Translations under genes and position numbers: made by a program
Notes under the pieces: generated by a model
What the model saw: only the letters and a program-made list of their open reading frames with translations
What the model was told of the DNA's origin: nothing
The model's database searches: none
NCBI GenBank assembly: GCA_964621615.1
Contig: CAZUMW010000024.1
Span: forward strand, 1 to 64,000
Direction of reading: 5' to 3'
From: CAZUMW01 sp964621615
GTDB lineage: Bacteria; Desulfobacterota; WTBG01; CAIYCZ01; CAIRTM01
DNA: 64,000 nt
Shown: piece after piece, positions 9,613 through 18,589 of the stretch
How positions within the stretch are numbered: position 1 is the first letter of the stretch
Layout of the letters: each line of letters begins with the position of its first letter

Positions 9613-10743
9613 ATGCTCTTCGACCAGAAACCATACACGCTTGACCGCATTTTCCGCTTAACCCTGTCTGTGATTATTTTTGCCTGTGCGATCTGGCTGA
9701 TAAAATATCTTTCCGACGTGCTGATCCCGTTTGCCGTCGCGCTGCTGCTGGCCTATCTGCTGAACCCGCTTGTAAACGCTATTCAGCGCAAAATCCCGTC
9801 ACGGCCCCTTGCGGTTTTTGCCGCCCTGATACTTGTGGTGAGCGGCCTGGTCGTGGTGTGCCTTATAGCCATACCGGCAATATCGCGGGAGCTTTCCCAC
9901 ATGGCAGAGCTTCTCAACCGGCTCGCCAAGGATTCAGAAATTGCGCAGCGCGCGCTTGCCTACCTGCCCCGTGATATCTGGAATGCGTTGCAGGAGGCAA
10001 TAAGCGGCGAGCGTGTGCAGCAGATCGGCGCCCTGCTGAAAGAGGAAAAAGTCATGGCGCTGGCACAGGCCGCTCTGAAAAAAATGCTGCCCGGGGTGTG
10101 GAGCCTGATCCACGGGGTTGCCAGCTTTATGCTTGCAGTTCTTGGCCTTTCAATAATTGTGCTGTACCTGGTTTTTCTTCTTATCGACTATCAGCGGGTA
10201 AAAGAGGGCTGGAAGGAGTTTATTCCTGCTGCCTGGCGGCCGCACGTCGTGTCGTTTCTCAGCAATTTTAACGCGGCCATGAACCAGTATTTCCGGGCGC
10301 AGGCGCTGGTTGCCTCTATTGTAGGCGTGTTGTTTGCAGCCGGATTCTGGCTCATCGGGCTGCCTATGGCCATTGTGCTGGGGCTGTTTATCGGGCTTTT
10401 GAATATGGTTCCCTATCTGCAGATCATCGGCATAATTCCCGCAGTCTTTCTTGCCGTCATGCACTCGCTGGAAACGGGCATGAGTCTGTGGCTCGCCTGC
10501 GGGCTGACCGGGCTTGTTTTTGCGGTTGTACAGGCAATCCAGGACAGCCTGCTGGTGCCGAACATTATGGGTAAGACAACGGGTCTGTCTCCGGCGGTGA
10601 TTCTGCTCTCTTTGTCGGTGTGGGGAAAGCTTTTGGGGGTGCTCGGCCTGCTGATCGCCATTCCGATGACCTGCCTTTTTATTGCTTACTATCGGCAGTT
10701 CCTGGACCAGCATCAAAAGCTGAGCAGCGCAAGCGGACAATAA
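9613..10743 (+). CDS. AI-2E family transporter (PerM/YhhT-like permease)
   Basis: 376 residues with about seven to eight membrane segments. The arrangement is typical of the family: two N-terminal helices (PFAVALLLAYLLNPLV), an amphipathic middle part (about 90-165), and a C-terminal bundle with LGLFIGLLNMVPYLQIIGII and QDSLLVPNIMGKTTGLSP. Members export autoinducer-2 or other small solutes or ions, so the substrate cannot be assigned from sequence. It stands alone after a terminator, convergent with the kinase gene downstream. The ribosome site is weak. Confidence 0.88.
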   Translation: MLFDQKPYTLDRIFRLTLSVIIFACAIWLIKYLSDVLIPFAVALLLAYLLNPLVNAIQRKIPSRPLAVFAALILVVSGLVVVCLIAIPAISRELSHMAELLNRLAKDSEIAQRALAYLPRDIWNALQEAISGERVQQIGALLKEEKVMALAQAALKKMLPGVWSLIHGVASFMLAVLGLSIIVLYLVFLLIDYQRVKEGWKEFIPAAWRPHVVSFLSNFNAAMNQYFRAQALVASIVGVLFAAGFWLIGLPMAIVLGLFIGLLNMVPYLQIIGIIPAVFLAVMHSLETGMSLWLACGLTGLVFAVVQAIQDSLLVPNIMGKTTGLSPAVILLSLSVWGKLLGVLGLLIAIPMTCLFIAYYRQFLDQHQKLSSASGQ

Positions 10744-10863
10744 GCAATGGAAAGCATATTTATCCGAAACCGCGATACGCGAAATGCACGCCGTGGATGG
10801 CGGCTGATAACAGGGCAAAATGCGCGGTGATGCCTGTCTTGCAAAAAAATCGTTCACATTGGT

Positions 10864-12792
10864 TTACGTGTCCAGCACCTCCCGCAGCTTTTTTGACAGC
10901 TCCGTGAGCGCAAACGGCTTTTGAATAAAGCCGTTGCAGCTTCTTTGTAAAATCTCTGCGGTCTTTCCCTCGATGCTGTATCCGCTTGAAAGCAGAATTT
11001 TTACATCCGGGCTTATGCCTCTGATGCTGTCGCAGAGCTCGCCGCCGTTCATGTGCGGCATGATCAGATCGACAATGATAATATCTATCTCGTCTTTGTG
11101 CTCCCGGTAGCGCTTCAGGGCTTCTTCGCCGCTTCGGGCGCTCAGAACCCGGTATCCCAGCTCCTGCAGAAGCTCGACTCCCACATCGATGATAACCTCC
11201 TCATCATCCACAAGAAAAACCGTTTCATCTCCCCGAATAACCGCTTCGTGCGCAGTCTGCTCCTGCTGTACCGCCTGATCGGTTGCCGGCAGAAACAGGG
11301 AAAAGGTTGTCCCCTGACCTTTGGTGCTTTCCACCGTTATTGTTCCGTCGTGGTTTTTCATTATATTGAAGGCTGATGCAAGCCCCAGGCCCGTGCCCTT
11401 CTCGTCACCTTTCGTGGTAAAAAACGGCTCAAAAACGCGCTGGCGAACAGCTTCATCCATGCCCACGCCGTTGTCGCGAACGCGTATGCACACATATCTT
11501 CCCGGCTCGATGCCGAGCTGATATGAAAGCGACTCGTGTATGGTTATGTTTTCAGTCTCAATAACGACGGTACCGCCCCCGGGCATCGCCTGCCATGCGT
11601 TAACATAAAGATTAAGCAGGACCTGCTCTATCTGCCCCTCGTCGGCCATGACCGTCCAGACCGGATCGGCAAAATCAAGCTCAAGGGCCATCTCTTTCTT
11701 GGTGCGGCCGAACATGCCCGCGGTTTTTTCGATAACCTGATGCATGTTCACCGGCTTTACTTCAAAGCTCCTGCCCCGTGCCACGCTCAGCAGCTGCTGA
11801 GTCAGATGGGCCCCGCTGCGCACATACTGCTCGATGCTGAGCAGCTTGGCGTGGACCGGATTGTCCGGTTCTGTTTTAGTAAGCACAAGAGAGGTGTAGC
11901 CCAGAATGCCCATAAGAATATTGTTGAAATCATGGGCGATCCCTCCGGCAAGCGAGCCGATGGCTTCCATCTTTTTTGCGTGCTGCAGCTGCTCTTCAAG
12001 CTGCCTGCGATAGGAAATATCGCGGGCCACTCCGTATACGCCGGAGCCGCTCAGATCTCCGTCCACATAGCTGAGATCGATAATGACATGGCTTATTTCA
12101 AATGTTTTAAACGTCCGCTCATCATCGCACCTGCGCAGCTTCATTTCCCTGCGGCGAAGCGGATCGTTCCGGGGCTGTGCGGATGAAAGCAGATAGGACA
12201 CACGCTCCTGATCCTTTTCATGCACAATAGTGGAAAAGCTTCGCCCGTTAAGCTGTTCGGGGTCAAACCCCAGCAGCCGCTTTATTGCGACATTGGCAAA
12301 CAGAAAGCGGCCTTCGCTGTCAAGCACATATATAATATCCGGTGAGTTCTGAACAAGATGCTGGTAGCGAAGCTCGGAGCGCTGAAGCTTTCCGTTTATG
12401 ACTGTTTTCTCGTGCGACAGCCGCCGCTGCTCCACGGCGTTGCTGACCCTTTTTTGAAGCTCTTCGTATTCAAAAGGTTTTTTCAGGTAATCAAAGGCCC
12501 CCTTTCTCAGCGCGGTCACCGCTGATTCTATAGATGCATTGCCTGTTATGACAATAATGGCGACATCCAGATTGTGACGGTTTACGTAATCCATGATCTG
12601 GGAGCCGTTTATATCGGGGATGACCATATCAAGCAAAAGAAGATCAAAGCGGTTTCCGTCAAGGAGCTCCAGCGCCCGCCTCCCGCTGGTTGCGGTGAGA
12701 ATGTTATAGCCCTGGCGCTTCAGCAGCACCCGGAGGCTTTCACACACATGGGGCTCATCATCAACAACAAGAATGCGGGGAATATATGACAT
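10864..12792 (-). CDS. Hybrid sensor kinase: REC-PAS-HisKA-HATPase-REC
   Basis: 642 residues, soluble. Receiver 1 covers about 5-120 (phospho-acceptor D55 in LLLLDMVIPD). A PAS domain covers about 140-265. The dimerisation/phosphotransfer helix has LAGGIAHDFNN (H287). The ATPase domain covers about 380-502 (N-box LLNLYVNAWQAM, DNGVGMD, GTGLGL). Receiver 2 covers about 522-640 (D575 in IIIVDLIMPHMNGGE). All catalytic residues are intact. The N-terminal receiver suggests it is itself the target of another kinase, most likely the fusion protein encoded 70 bp upstream. No DNA-binding output is present. Confidence 0.93.
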   Translation of the reverse strand: MSYIPRILVVDDEPHVCESLRVLLKRQGYNILTATSGRRALELLDGNRFDLLLLDMVIPDINGSQIMDYVNRHNLDVAIIVITGNASIESAVTALRKGAFDYLKKPFEYEELQKRVSNAVEQRRLSHEKTVINGKLQRSELRYQHLVQNSPDIIYVLDSEGRFLFANVAIKRLLGFDPEQLNGRSFSTIVHEKDQERVSYLLSSAQPRNDPLRRREMKLRRCDDERTFKTFEISHVIIDLSYVDGDLSGSGVYGVARDISYRRQLEEQLQHAKKMEAIGSLAGGIAHDFNNILMGILGYTSLVLTKTEPDNPVHAKLLSIEQYVRSGAHLTQQLLSVARGRSFEVKPVNMHQVIEKTAGMFGRTKKEMALELDFADPVWTVMADEGQIEQVLLNLYVNAWQAMPGGGTVVIETENITIHESLSYQLGIEPGRYVCIRVRDNGVGMDEAVRQRVFEPFFTTKGDEKGTGLGLASAFNIMKNHDGTITVESTKGQGTTFSLFLPATDQAVQQEQTAHEAVIRGDETVFLVDDEEVIIDVGVELLQELGYRVLSARSGEEALKRYREHKDEIDIIIVDLIMPHMNGGELCDSIRGISPDVKILLSSGYSIEGKTAEILQRSCNGFIQKPFALTELSKKLREVLDT

Positions 12793-12862
12793 GGCGGTCA
12801 GCGTTGTTTACTGCTGTCTATGCTGTCTGCGGCAGCGTAATTTCTCTGTGCCGGGATTGCTG

Positions 12863-15800
12863 TCACTCAGCGGTCCCGGCTTCCCGCGGGAGCCTGATCA
12901 AGAACGTGGTGCCCTTGTTTTTTTCCGTATCACAGGTTATGGTTCCCTGCAATTGCTTCACGGTATTATACACCACCGAAAGCCCCAGGCCCGCATGTCC
13001 CGATCCCTTGGTACTCGCATACGGGTCAAACACACGCTCGCGAATCACGTCCGGCAGCCCGGGGCCGTCATCTTTTACTGCAAGCGTTATAGTATCCACC
13101 GGGCTCTCGTAGGCGGTTTCAACATATATGTTTCCATTTTTTCCGATAGCTTCAGCGGCATTTTTAATAAGGTTCATGCATATCTGTTTGATGCAGTCTT
13201 TATTGGTGCGGCACGGAGGACAGGCTTCATCCGGAGCAAACTGCAGCCTGATATCGCGGTCTTCAAGATCCTGCCTGAACAGCGTACACATATCGGATAT
13301 AACACCGTTTATATCGGTGTCCTCCAGGGGCGGGCGCTTCGGGCGGGAAAGATCTGAAAGCGACTCCACTATTGCGGCGACCCGGTCTATTTCATCGCGT
13401 ATGACGCTTATTTCCTCTGCAGGCATATTCTGATCAGCCAGTTTCAGCTCCAGTATTTTTAAATAATTTTTTATGATGCTGAGCGGATTGTTTACCTCAT
13501 GTGCGACCTTGCCGGCAATTGCCGTTGAGGCGGCAAGGCGCTCTGAAAGCGCTTTCTGAGCAAAGGCCTGTCTGGTTTTTTCCGCCATCAGGGCAAGCGC
13601 TGCGTTGTTGAAAAGCATTTTCAACAGCGCTGTCTGCTCCATGAGAGCCTGGCGGTTTCCGGAGTCAAGGCCGATAACCGCCGTTCCGATATGCTCGTGC
13701 CCCACGCGCAGGGGAATGCAGACAAAGCCCTCCGTACCCAGCAGCCGGACAACCTGCTCATCTATGATGGTCTTTGAGCATCCCTGCGGAACGGAAAAGG
13801 ACTCCAGCACACGGTTTTCCAGAAGAGCGCTGACAATTAATCCTTTTCCCTCCTCAAAGGGAATCAGCAGGTCCCGGGTCACGTGCGGCTGAAAGCAGTG
13901 CGAGCCCGGGCACAAAAGCACATTTCGACTCTCCTCATAGACAAACAGAACCATCTGCCTGATATCAAACAGTATTTCCATCCCCTGATGCGCTGTTTGA
14001 ATAATGGCCTTTTGATCGTGCGCATACAGAAACTGCTGCAGCGTTCCGTGCAGAAGCGAGATATCGCGAACCCGGTTTGTTAAATTCCGGCGAATGCTTT
14101 GTTCTTTTTCGGAAAAAGAGGCGTCTTCCTGCCGGGGCTGCTCAACATCTATATCAAGCGAGGCGGCGATTTGGGTTACCTGCGCTTCCGCCTGAGCTAC
14201 CAGAGCATCGACATCTGCCCGGTCAATGCCGAGCTGCTGCTGCGCAACAGAATACAGATGCTCTCTTTCCGCGTCCCCGGCGCACAGCCGGTTTGCAATA
14301 TAGATTATTTTTACCAGAAGCAGCGCATGCTCGATGCGCTCGGGCTTCTCGTGGTGATACAGAATTGCATCGGCGATAAACGGCTGGAGATGCCAGTGGT
14401 GAACAAGCCTGGCACCCATTTCGCTGTGGGTTTCACCCAGCTGCTGTTTTTCTGCATCATGGATATCCCGGACAGACTGCACCAGAGCAGGGTAGCGGTC
14501 AGGATACGCGGACAGCAGAACAAGCTTGCCGATATCGTGCAGAAGGCCGGAAAGGAACGCCTCCTCGGGTGAGGGGTATGCGCATTTTTGTGCAAGCATA
14601 TTGGCAACCACCGCAGTCATAAGGGAGTGCCACCAGAAGCTTTTTAAATTAAAGCCGTCCTCTGCCTCAATGCCGTCAAACACCTGATACACAGACGCGC
14701 TCACGGCGATATTGCGTACCGTGTCCAGCCCCAGGAGAGTAAGGGCCTGGTGTACGGTATACACCTCCTGTGAAAAATAATAATACACTGAATTAACCAT
14801 CCGCAGGATACGGGTGGAAAGGCCCGGATCCTTTTCCACCACTGCAGCGACCTCATCCATAGAAACGTCGTCCCGGCTGCAGGTTTCCATAAGCGTGAAA
14901 AGTATGTGGGGCAGCGTCGGCAGGCCGCGTGTCATCAAAACAGGTGCCCCGTGCTGCTTTGGCTTTGCAGGCGGCGCGCTCCTGCTCTGAACAGCCGGGC
15001 TGACTTCGGCTCCTTTTTGTGCTTCAGCCTGTTCAGGGGCCGGCTGTTCCTGCCGCACAGGCCCGGAGGCGTCGCTGCCGGTGTCCTGTGTCCGGCTTAC
15101 GGGCAATGGTTCGTCTTCCTGCCCCTTTTCCGAAAACCGCAGCGGTCCGGACGCTATCTGCCTGAACCTGGTCCAGAACGTGCCGAACGACGGGACGGCA
15201 AAATCTGCCGCGGACTCGTTTTCCAGGATTCGGGCGGCGATCACCTGCAGGCATTTTGTCGCCGGCGCTTCGGGATACAGGACAACCAGCGGCTTCTGAT
15301 TGTTCACCGCATCGATGAGCTTTTTATCCTGTACCACCATGCCGATCGGCTCAAGCGTCACGGACAGATATTTCTGCACAACATCTTTTAATTTGCCGAA
15401 CGTCCGGCGCGCGGCAGCGGTATTTTCACACTGGTTAACCGCCACTTTTACCGAGCCCGTAAAGCGATTGAAATGCAGCACCTTCATCAGCGCGTAGGCA
15501 TCGGTCAGGGATGTCGGCTCAGGGGTGATAACCATAAGGACATCCGTTGCCGCAAGACAGAAAGAAACAACGCTTCGTGAAATCCCTGCAGAGGAATCGA
15601 CAATAATATAATCATAGGTGTCAAGGCGGGAAAACTCTTCAACGATCTGGCCGATATTCTGATCATCGAGGTTGGCTATTTTTTCTGTTCCGGAACTTCC
15701 CGGTATGATATCAATGCCCTGATAATCTGAAATGATAACCTCAGACAGTGTCTTCCTGCTCAGGATAACGTCTTCAAGATCATATTCGGGGTACAAGCCC

Positions 15801-15949
15801 AGCAGGACATTAACATTGGCCAGGCCCAGATCTGCATCAAAAAGACACACACGCCTGCCCTGCCGGGACAGGCACAAAGCGAGATTAAGGCTGATGTTGG
15901 TCTTGCCAACACCCCCTTTCCCTCCGCTGACAGTAATTATTCTTGACAT
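12863..15949 (-). CDS. MinD/FlhG-like ATPase - HDOD - GAF - histidine kinase fusion
   Basis: 1,028 residues. Residues 1-245 are a MinD/FlhG/ParA-type ATPase: deviant Walker A SGGKGGVGKT, FDADLGLANVN, and YIIVDSSAG. A Pro/Ala/Gln-rich linker covers about 275-335. An HDOD domain covers 340-545 (PTLPHILFTLM, LSGLLHDIGKLVLLS). A GAF-like domain covers about 640-790. A histidine kinase covers 805-1022, with phospho-acceptor H817 in KVAHEVNNPLS, N-box MNLIKNAAEAI, DDGPGLP and AGLGLSVV. All signature residues look intact. I know of no standard family with this order. It probably forms one unit with the hybrid kinase downstream (70 bp gap, same strand). A deviant Walker ATPase could place the kinase at a pole or membrane, but that is inference. 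Confidence 0.92.
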   Translation of the reverse strand: MSRIITVSGGKGGVGKTNISLNLALCLSRQGRRVCLFDADLGLANVNVLLGLYPEYDLEDVILSRKTLSEVIISDYQGIDIIPGSSGTEKIANLDDQNIGQIVEEFSRLDTYDYIIVDSSAGISRSVVSFCLAATDVLMVITPEPTSLTDAYALMKVLHFNRFTGSVKVAVNQCENTAAARRTFGKLKDVVQKYLSVTLEPIGMVVQDKKLIDAVNNQKPLVVLYPEAPATKCLQVIAARILENESAADFAVPSFGTFWTRFRQIASGPLRFSEKGQEDEPLPVSRTQDTGSDASGPVRQEQPAPEQAEAQKGAEVSPAVQSRSAPPAKPKQHGAPVLMTRGLPTLPHILFTLMETCSRDDVSMDEVAAVVEKDPGLSTRILRMVNSVYYYFSQEVYTVHQALTLLGLDTVRNIAVSASVYQVFDGIEAEDGFNLKSFWWHSLMTAVVANMLAQKCAYPSPEEAFLSGLLHDIGKLVLLSAYPDRYPALVQSVRDIHDAEKQQLGETHSEMGARLVHHWHLQPFIADAILYHHEKPERIEHALLLVKIIYIANRLCAGDAEREHLYSVAQQQLGIDRADVDALVAQAEAQVTQIAASLDIDVEQPRQEDASFSEKEQSIRRNLTNRVRDISLLHGTLQQFLYAHDQKAIIQTAHQGMEILFDIRQMVLFVYEESRNVLLCPGSHCFQPHVTRDLLIPFEEGKGLIVSALLENRVLESFSVPQGCSKTIIDEQVVRLLGTEGFVCIPLRVGHEHIGTAVIGLDSGNRQALMEQTALLKMLFNNAALALMAEKTRQAFAQKALSERLAASTAIAGKVAHEVNNPLSIIKNYLKILELKLADQNMPAEEISVIRDEIDRVAAIVESLSDLSRPKRPPLEDTDINGVISDMCTLFRQDLEDRDIRLQFAPDEACPPCRTNKDCIKQICMNLIKNAAEAIGKNGNIYVETAYESPVDTITLAVKDDGPGLPDVIRERVFDPYASTKGSGHAGLGLSVVYNTVKQLQGTITCDTEKNKGTTFLIRLPREAGTAE

Positions 15950-16078
15950 ATCGGCAGCAAAAATCTAATGTCTAATCTGGGTGCAGCGGTTTTTGTTTAA
16001 AAATACATAAAACAATGTTTTTTCACGCAGCATCATGATGTATGATAATTTATTAGTATCGGACAGCCGACATAAATC
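15950..16078. promoter_or_regulatory. Divergent promoter region, fusion kinase / ABC permeases
   Basis: Short AT-rich gap between the fusion-kinase gene (minus) and the ABC permease gene (plus). It holds a direct repeat TCTAATGTCTAATCT beside the kinase gene and the palindrome CATCATGATG followed by TATGATAAT, a plausible -10 for the permeases. No clean -35 is visible. Confidence 0.35.
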
Positions 16079-17011
16079 ATGAGCTATTATATTAAAAGAT
16101 TTTTATTGATATTTCCAACACTTTTAGGCATCACCTTCATAACGTTTCTACTGTTGCAGACACTGCCCGGCGATCCGGTTCAGGGGATGGTCGGCAACAG
16201 AGCCGACCCCCGTACGCTGGAGCGCATCCGGACGCGCCTGGAAACAGACAAAACGTTTTTTGTGCAATACATAGGCTATCTCCGCCTGCTCGCCCGCGGG
16301 GAGCTTGGGCGCTCCTATTACACAAACAGAAAAGTTGTCGAGGATATAGCTCAAAAGCTGCCCAATACGATGCTTCTGGCTGCAGCGGCAATGGTTTTTT
16401 CAATTCTTACGGGCCTTGTGTGCGGCATATTTATGGCGCTCAACCGCGGTACGCTCTGGGACCGCCTCGGCCTGATGCTTTCCACAAGCGGTATTTCCAT
16501 TCCGGTCTTCTGGCTCGGGCTGCTGCTCATTTATGTGTTTTCATTTTGCTTTCACCTGCTGCCACCCTCGGGTATGGGCGGCGGCAGTATCATACATCTC
16601 ATTTTGCCGGCTGCCACGCTGGGTATGCATTCCTCGGCGTATCTTGCGCGAATCACGCGCGCCAGTATGCTTGACGTCCTCTCTCAGCCATTTATCACCA
16701 CTGCGCGCGCAAAAGGGCTCACGCGCAGCCGGATTATAGGAAAACATGCCCTGACAAACTGCCTTATCCCGGTCATTACGCTCGCAGGCCTTGATTTCGG
16801 CAGCTACCTGAACGGCTCGGTTCTGACAGAAACCATCTTCGGATGGGACGGCATCGGCCGGTATGCTGTTGAGGGAATTTTCAGCCGGGATTACCCGGTT
16901 ATCATGGGGTGTGTGCTTGTGGGGGCTACACTGTTTGTGCTCGTAAACCTTGCTGTTGATATGCTCTACGGCATGATTGACCCCAGGATTCGTCATGGCG
17001 CACAATCCTAA
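16079..17011 (+). CDS. ABC transporter permease, DppB/OppB family
   Basis: 310 residues with six membrane helices. The N-terminus (MSYYIKRFLLIFPTLLGITF, then LPGDPVQGMVG) and the EAA loop (TTARAKGLTRSRIIGKHALTNCLIPV) are those of dipeptide/oligopeptide/nickel permeases. It forms the inner-membrane channel together with the DppC-type gene 57 bp downstream. No substrate-binding protein or ATPase gene is adjacent, so the rest of the transporter must be encoded elsewhere. The substrate cannot be told from the permease alone. Confidence 0.92.
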   Translation: MSYYIKRFLLIFPTLLGITFITFLLLQTLPGDPVQGMVGNRADPRTLERIRTRLETDKTFFVQYIGYLRLLARGELGRSYYTNRKVVEDIAQKLPNTMLLAAAAMVFSILTGLVCGIFMALNRGTLWDRLGLMLSTSGISIPVFWLGLLLIYVFSFCFHLLPPSGMGGGSIIHLILPAATLGMHSSAYLARITRASMLDVLSQPFITTARAKGLTRSRIIGKHALTNCLIPVITLAGLDFGSYLNGSVLTETIFGWDGIGRYAVEGIFSRDYPVIMGCVLVGATLFVLVNLAVDMLYGMIDPRIRHGAQS

Positions 17012-17068
17012 ATCTCCAGCCGGCTCCGCAACATCCGGCAGAGAAGCACCGCCTGGACAGAAAGAAAC

Positions 17069-17926
17069 ATGAGCAACGCAGTTTCCATTATAAAAAAAGC
17101 CGGAGAGATTCCGTGCTGGACAGAGCACAAATCGCTCGTTATAAGCGCCCTTGCGCTTATGCTCCTGGCCGCTGCCGCTGCCGCCGCACCGCTGCTGTCT
17201 CCCTTTGACCCCCTGGAGATACATCTGCATCAGGTACGCCAAAGCCCCGGAGCAGAGCATGTTTTCGGCACCGATGTGATCGGCAGGGATATATTCAGCC
17301 GGGTGCTGTACGGATGCCGCGCCTCTCTCATAATCGGGCTGTGCACCACTGTGATTTCTATGGGAATCGGTCTCGGGGCAGGGCTTGTCGCAGGATATTT
17401 CGGGGGTAAGGCCGACACCGCCATGACCGTCGTAATAGATTTGTTTCTGGCCTTTCCCAGCCTTCTTCTGGCAATTGGTATTTCTGTGCTCATGCCCCCG
17501 GGGCTTCTGTCCGTGATTGTTGCCTTATGTGCCGTCGGATGGGCCTCCTTTGCCCGCCTGTTTCGCGGAATCGTGTACAGCGTCAAGGAAGAGGACTTTG
17601 TAGATGCTGCCCGTGCCGTAGGCTGCACACCGGTGCGGATTATTTTTTTTCATATACTCCCGCACTGCCTTCCGGTAGCGCTGATAGCAGCAAGTTTAAA
17701 AGTGGGCAGCTTTATCCTTGCTGAATCCGCGCTGAGCTTTCTGGGCCTGGGCATACAGCCTCCCGAGCCGACTCTGGGAGCAATGGTCAGCCTGAACCGC
17801 AACTATCTGCCCTCAGCACCCTGGATGGTATTGTTTCCGGGCGGCACAATAGCGCTGATTGTTTTTCTGTGCAATATGGTCGGAGACAGCGTGCGGGATT
17901 TTCTTGACCCCACGCTGAGGGTGTAA
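17069..17926 (+). CDS. ABC transporter permease, DppC/OppC family
   Basis: 285 residues. A long N-terminal tail and first helix are followed by the conserved HVFGTDVIGRDIFSRVLYG and the EAA loop FVDAARAVGCTPVRIIFFHI, then AESALSFLGLGIQPPEPTLG, all typical of DppC. It pairs with the DppB-type permease just upstream. The next gene (small acidic protein) is on the opposite strand, so the transporter operon ends here without ATPase genes. Confidence 0.92.
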   Translation: MSNAVSIIKKAGEIPCWTEHKSLVISALALMLLAAAAAAAPLLSPFDPLEIHLHQVRQSPGAEHVFGTDVIGRDIFSRVLYGCRASLIIGLCTTVISMGIGLGAGLVAGYFGGKADTAMTVVIDLFLAFPSLLLAIGISVLMPPGLLSVIVALCAVGWASFARLFRGIVYSVKEEDFVDAARAVGCTPVRIIFFHILPHCLPVALIAASLKVGSFILAESALSFLGLGIQPPEPTLGAMVSLNRNYLPSAPWMVLFPGGTIALIVFLCNMVGDSVRDFLDPTLRV

Positions 17927-18066
17927 TGCTCACCGCGTGCAGCCCGGTCAGCCGACAGGGCAGGTGCACCTGCTCAGCCTCTGGCCGGAGAAGAGAACAA
18001 CAGCGGTCCGGGGTAAACAGCTAATGGGGGGTCAGCGCATAGCTTTAGATATGCGGTAAGCAGCGG

Positions 18067-18258
18067 CTACTCGTTCTCCTTGTCAATCCACTGACGAACT
18101 TTCTTCAGTTTTGGTGACTTGAGCCACTGTTCTAGTTCAGCCTCATCGACGAGCTCCAGATCCTCTGCCTGGTCCAGATCTGAAGAATCCTTTTCCTCGA
18201 GCCATTCAATAATATCTTCCAGGGCTTCCATCTGCTCGATGAGTTCTTTGTCTTTCAT
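18067..18258 (-). CDS. Small acidic protein, unknown function
   Basis: 63 residues, very rich in Glu, Asp and Leu (EQMEALEDIIEWLEEKD), predicted almost wholly helical with a basic patch near the C-terminus (SPKLKKVRQW). There is no Cys and no recognisable domain. GGAGG stands about 13 bases before the ATG. It has its own upstream AT-rich region and a motif shared with the small HTH gene. It may be a real small regulator or adaptor, but coding status rests mainly on composition and the ribosome site. Confidence 0.6.
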   Translation of the reverse strand: MKDKELIEQMEALEDIIEWLEEKDSSDLDQAEDLELVDEAELEQWLKSPKLKKVRQWIDKENE

Positions 18259-18589
18259 CCCTATCTATACCTCCACGCGCCACAGGCAGCGTATTGCTTT
18301 CCTTTAGGCAGGGTCACTCTAACTATAGTATAACTACAAATCGGAAAAAAATAAGAAATATTTAGTAGATAAACAAATAAAAAACACTTTGCCAAAAAAA
18401 ATAACGGCTCGAGGGGCTTTGTTTTTTGTTTTTTTTTGTGTTTTTATTTATAAAACAGCGTTCCTATTTTTGCGGATTTCAGTAAACACTTCAGGAGCGG
18501 ATGGGCGCATGTTTTCCCGGACAGCGCCGGGGTTCCGGGCAAAAAAAGTGCGGGAATGCGTTGAAATCTGTTTTGAAAGGAGGGTGCAA
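18259..18589. other. AT-rich intergenic region
   Basis: About 330 bp with long A and T runs around 18340-18480, between the acidic small gene and the end of the M16 operon, both on the minus strand. It carries the promoter-like motif at 18322-18339. I see no further gene. Confidence 0.5.
18322..18339 (-). promoter_or_regulatory. Promoter-like 18-bp motif before the acidic small gene (copy 2)
   Basis: On the minus strand it reads TTGTAGTTATACTATAGT, matching the copy at 7611-7628 in 16 of 18 positions. It is 64 bp before the start of the acidic protein. Both copies drive toward very small genes. Confidence 0.4.
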
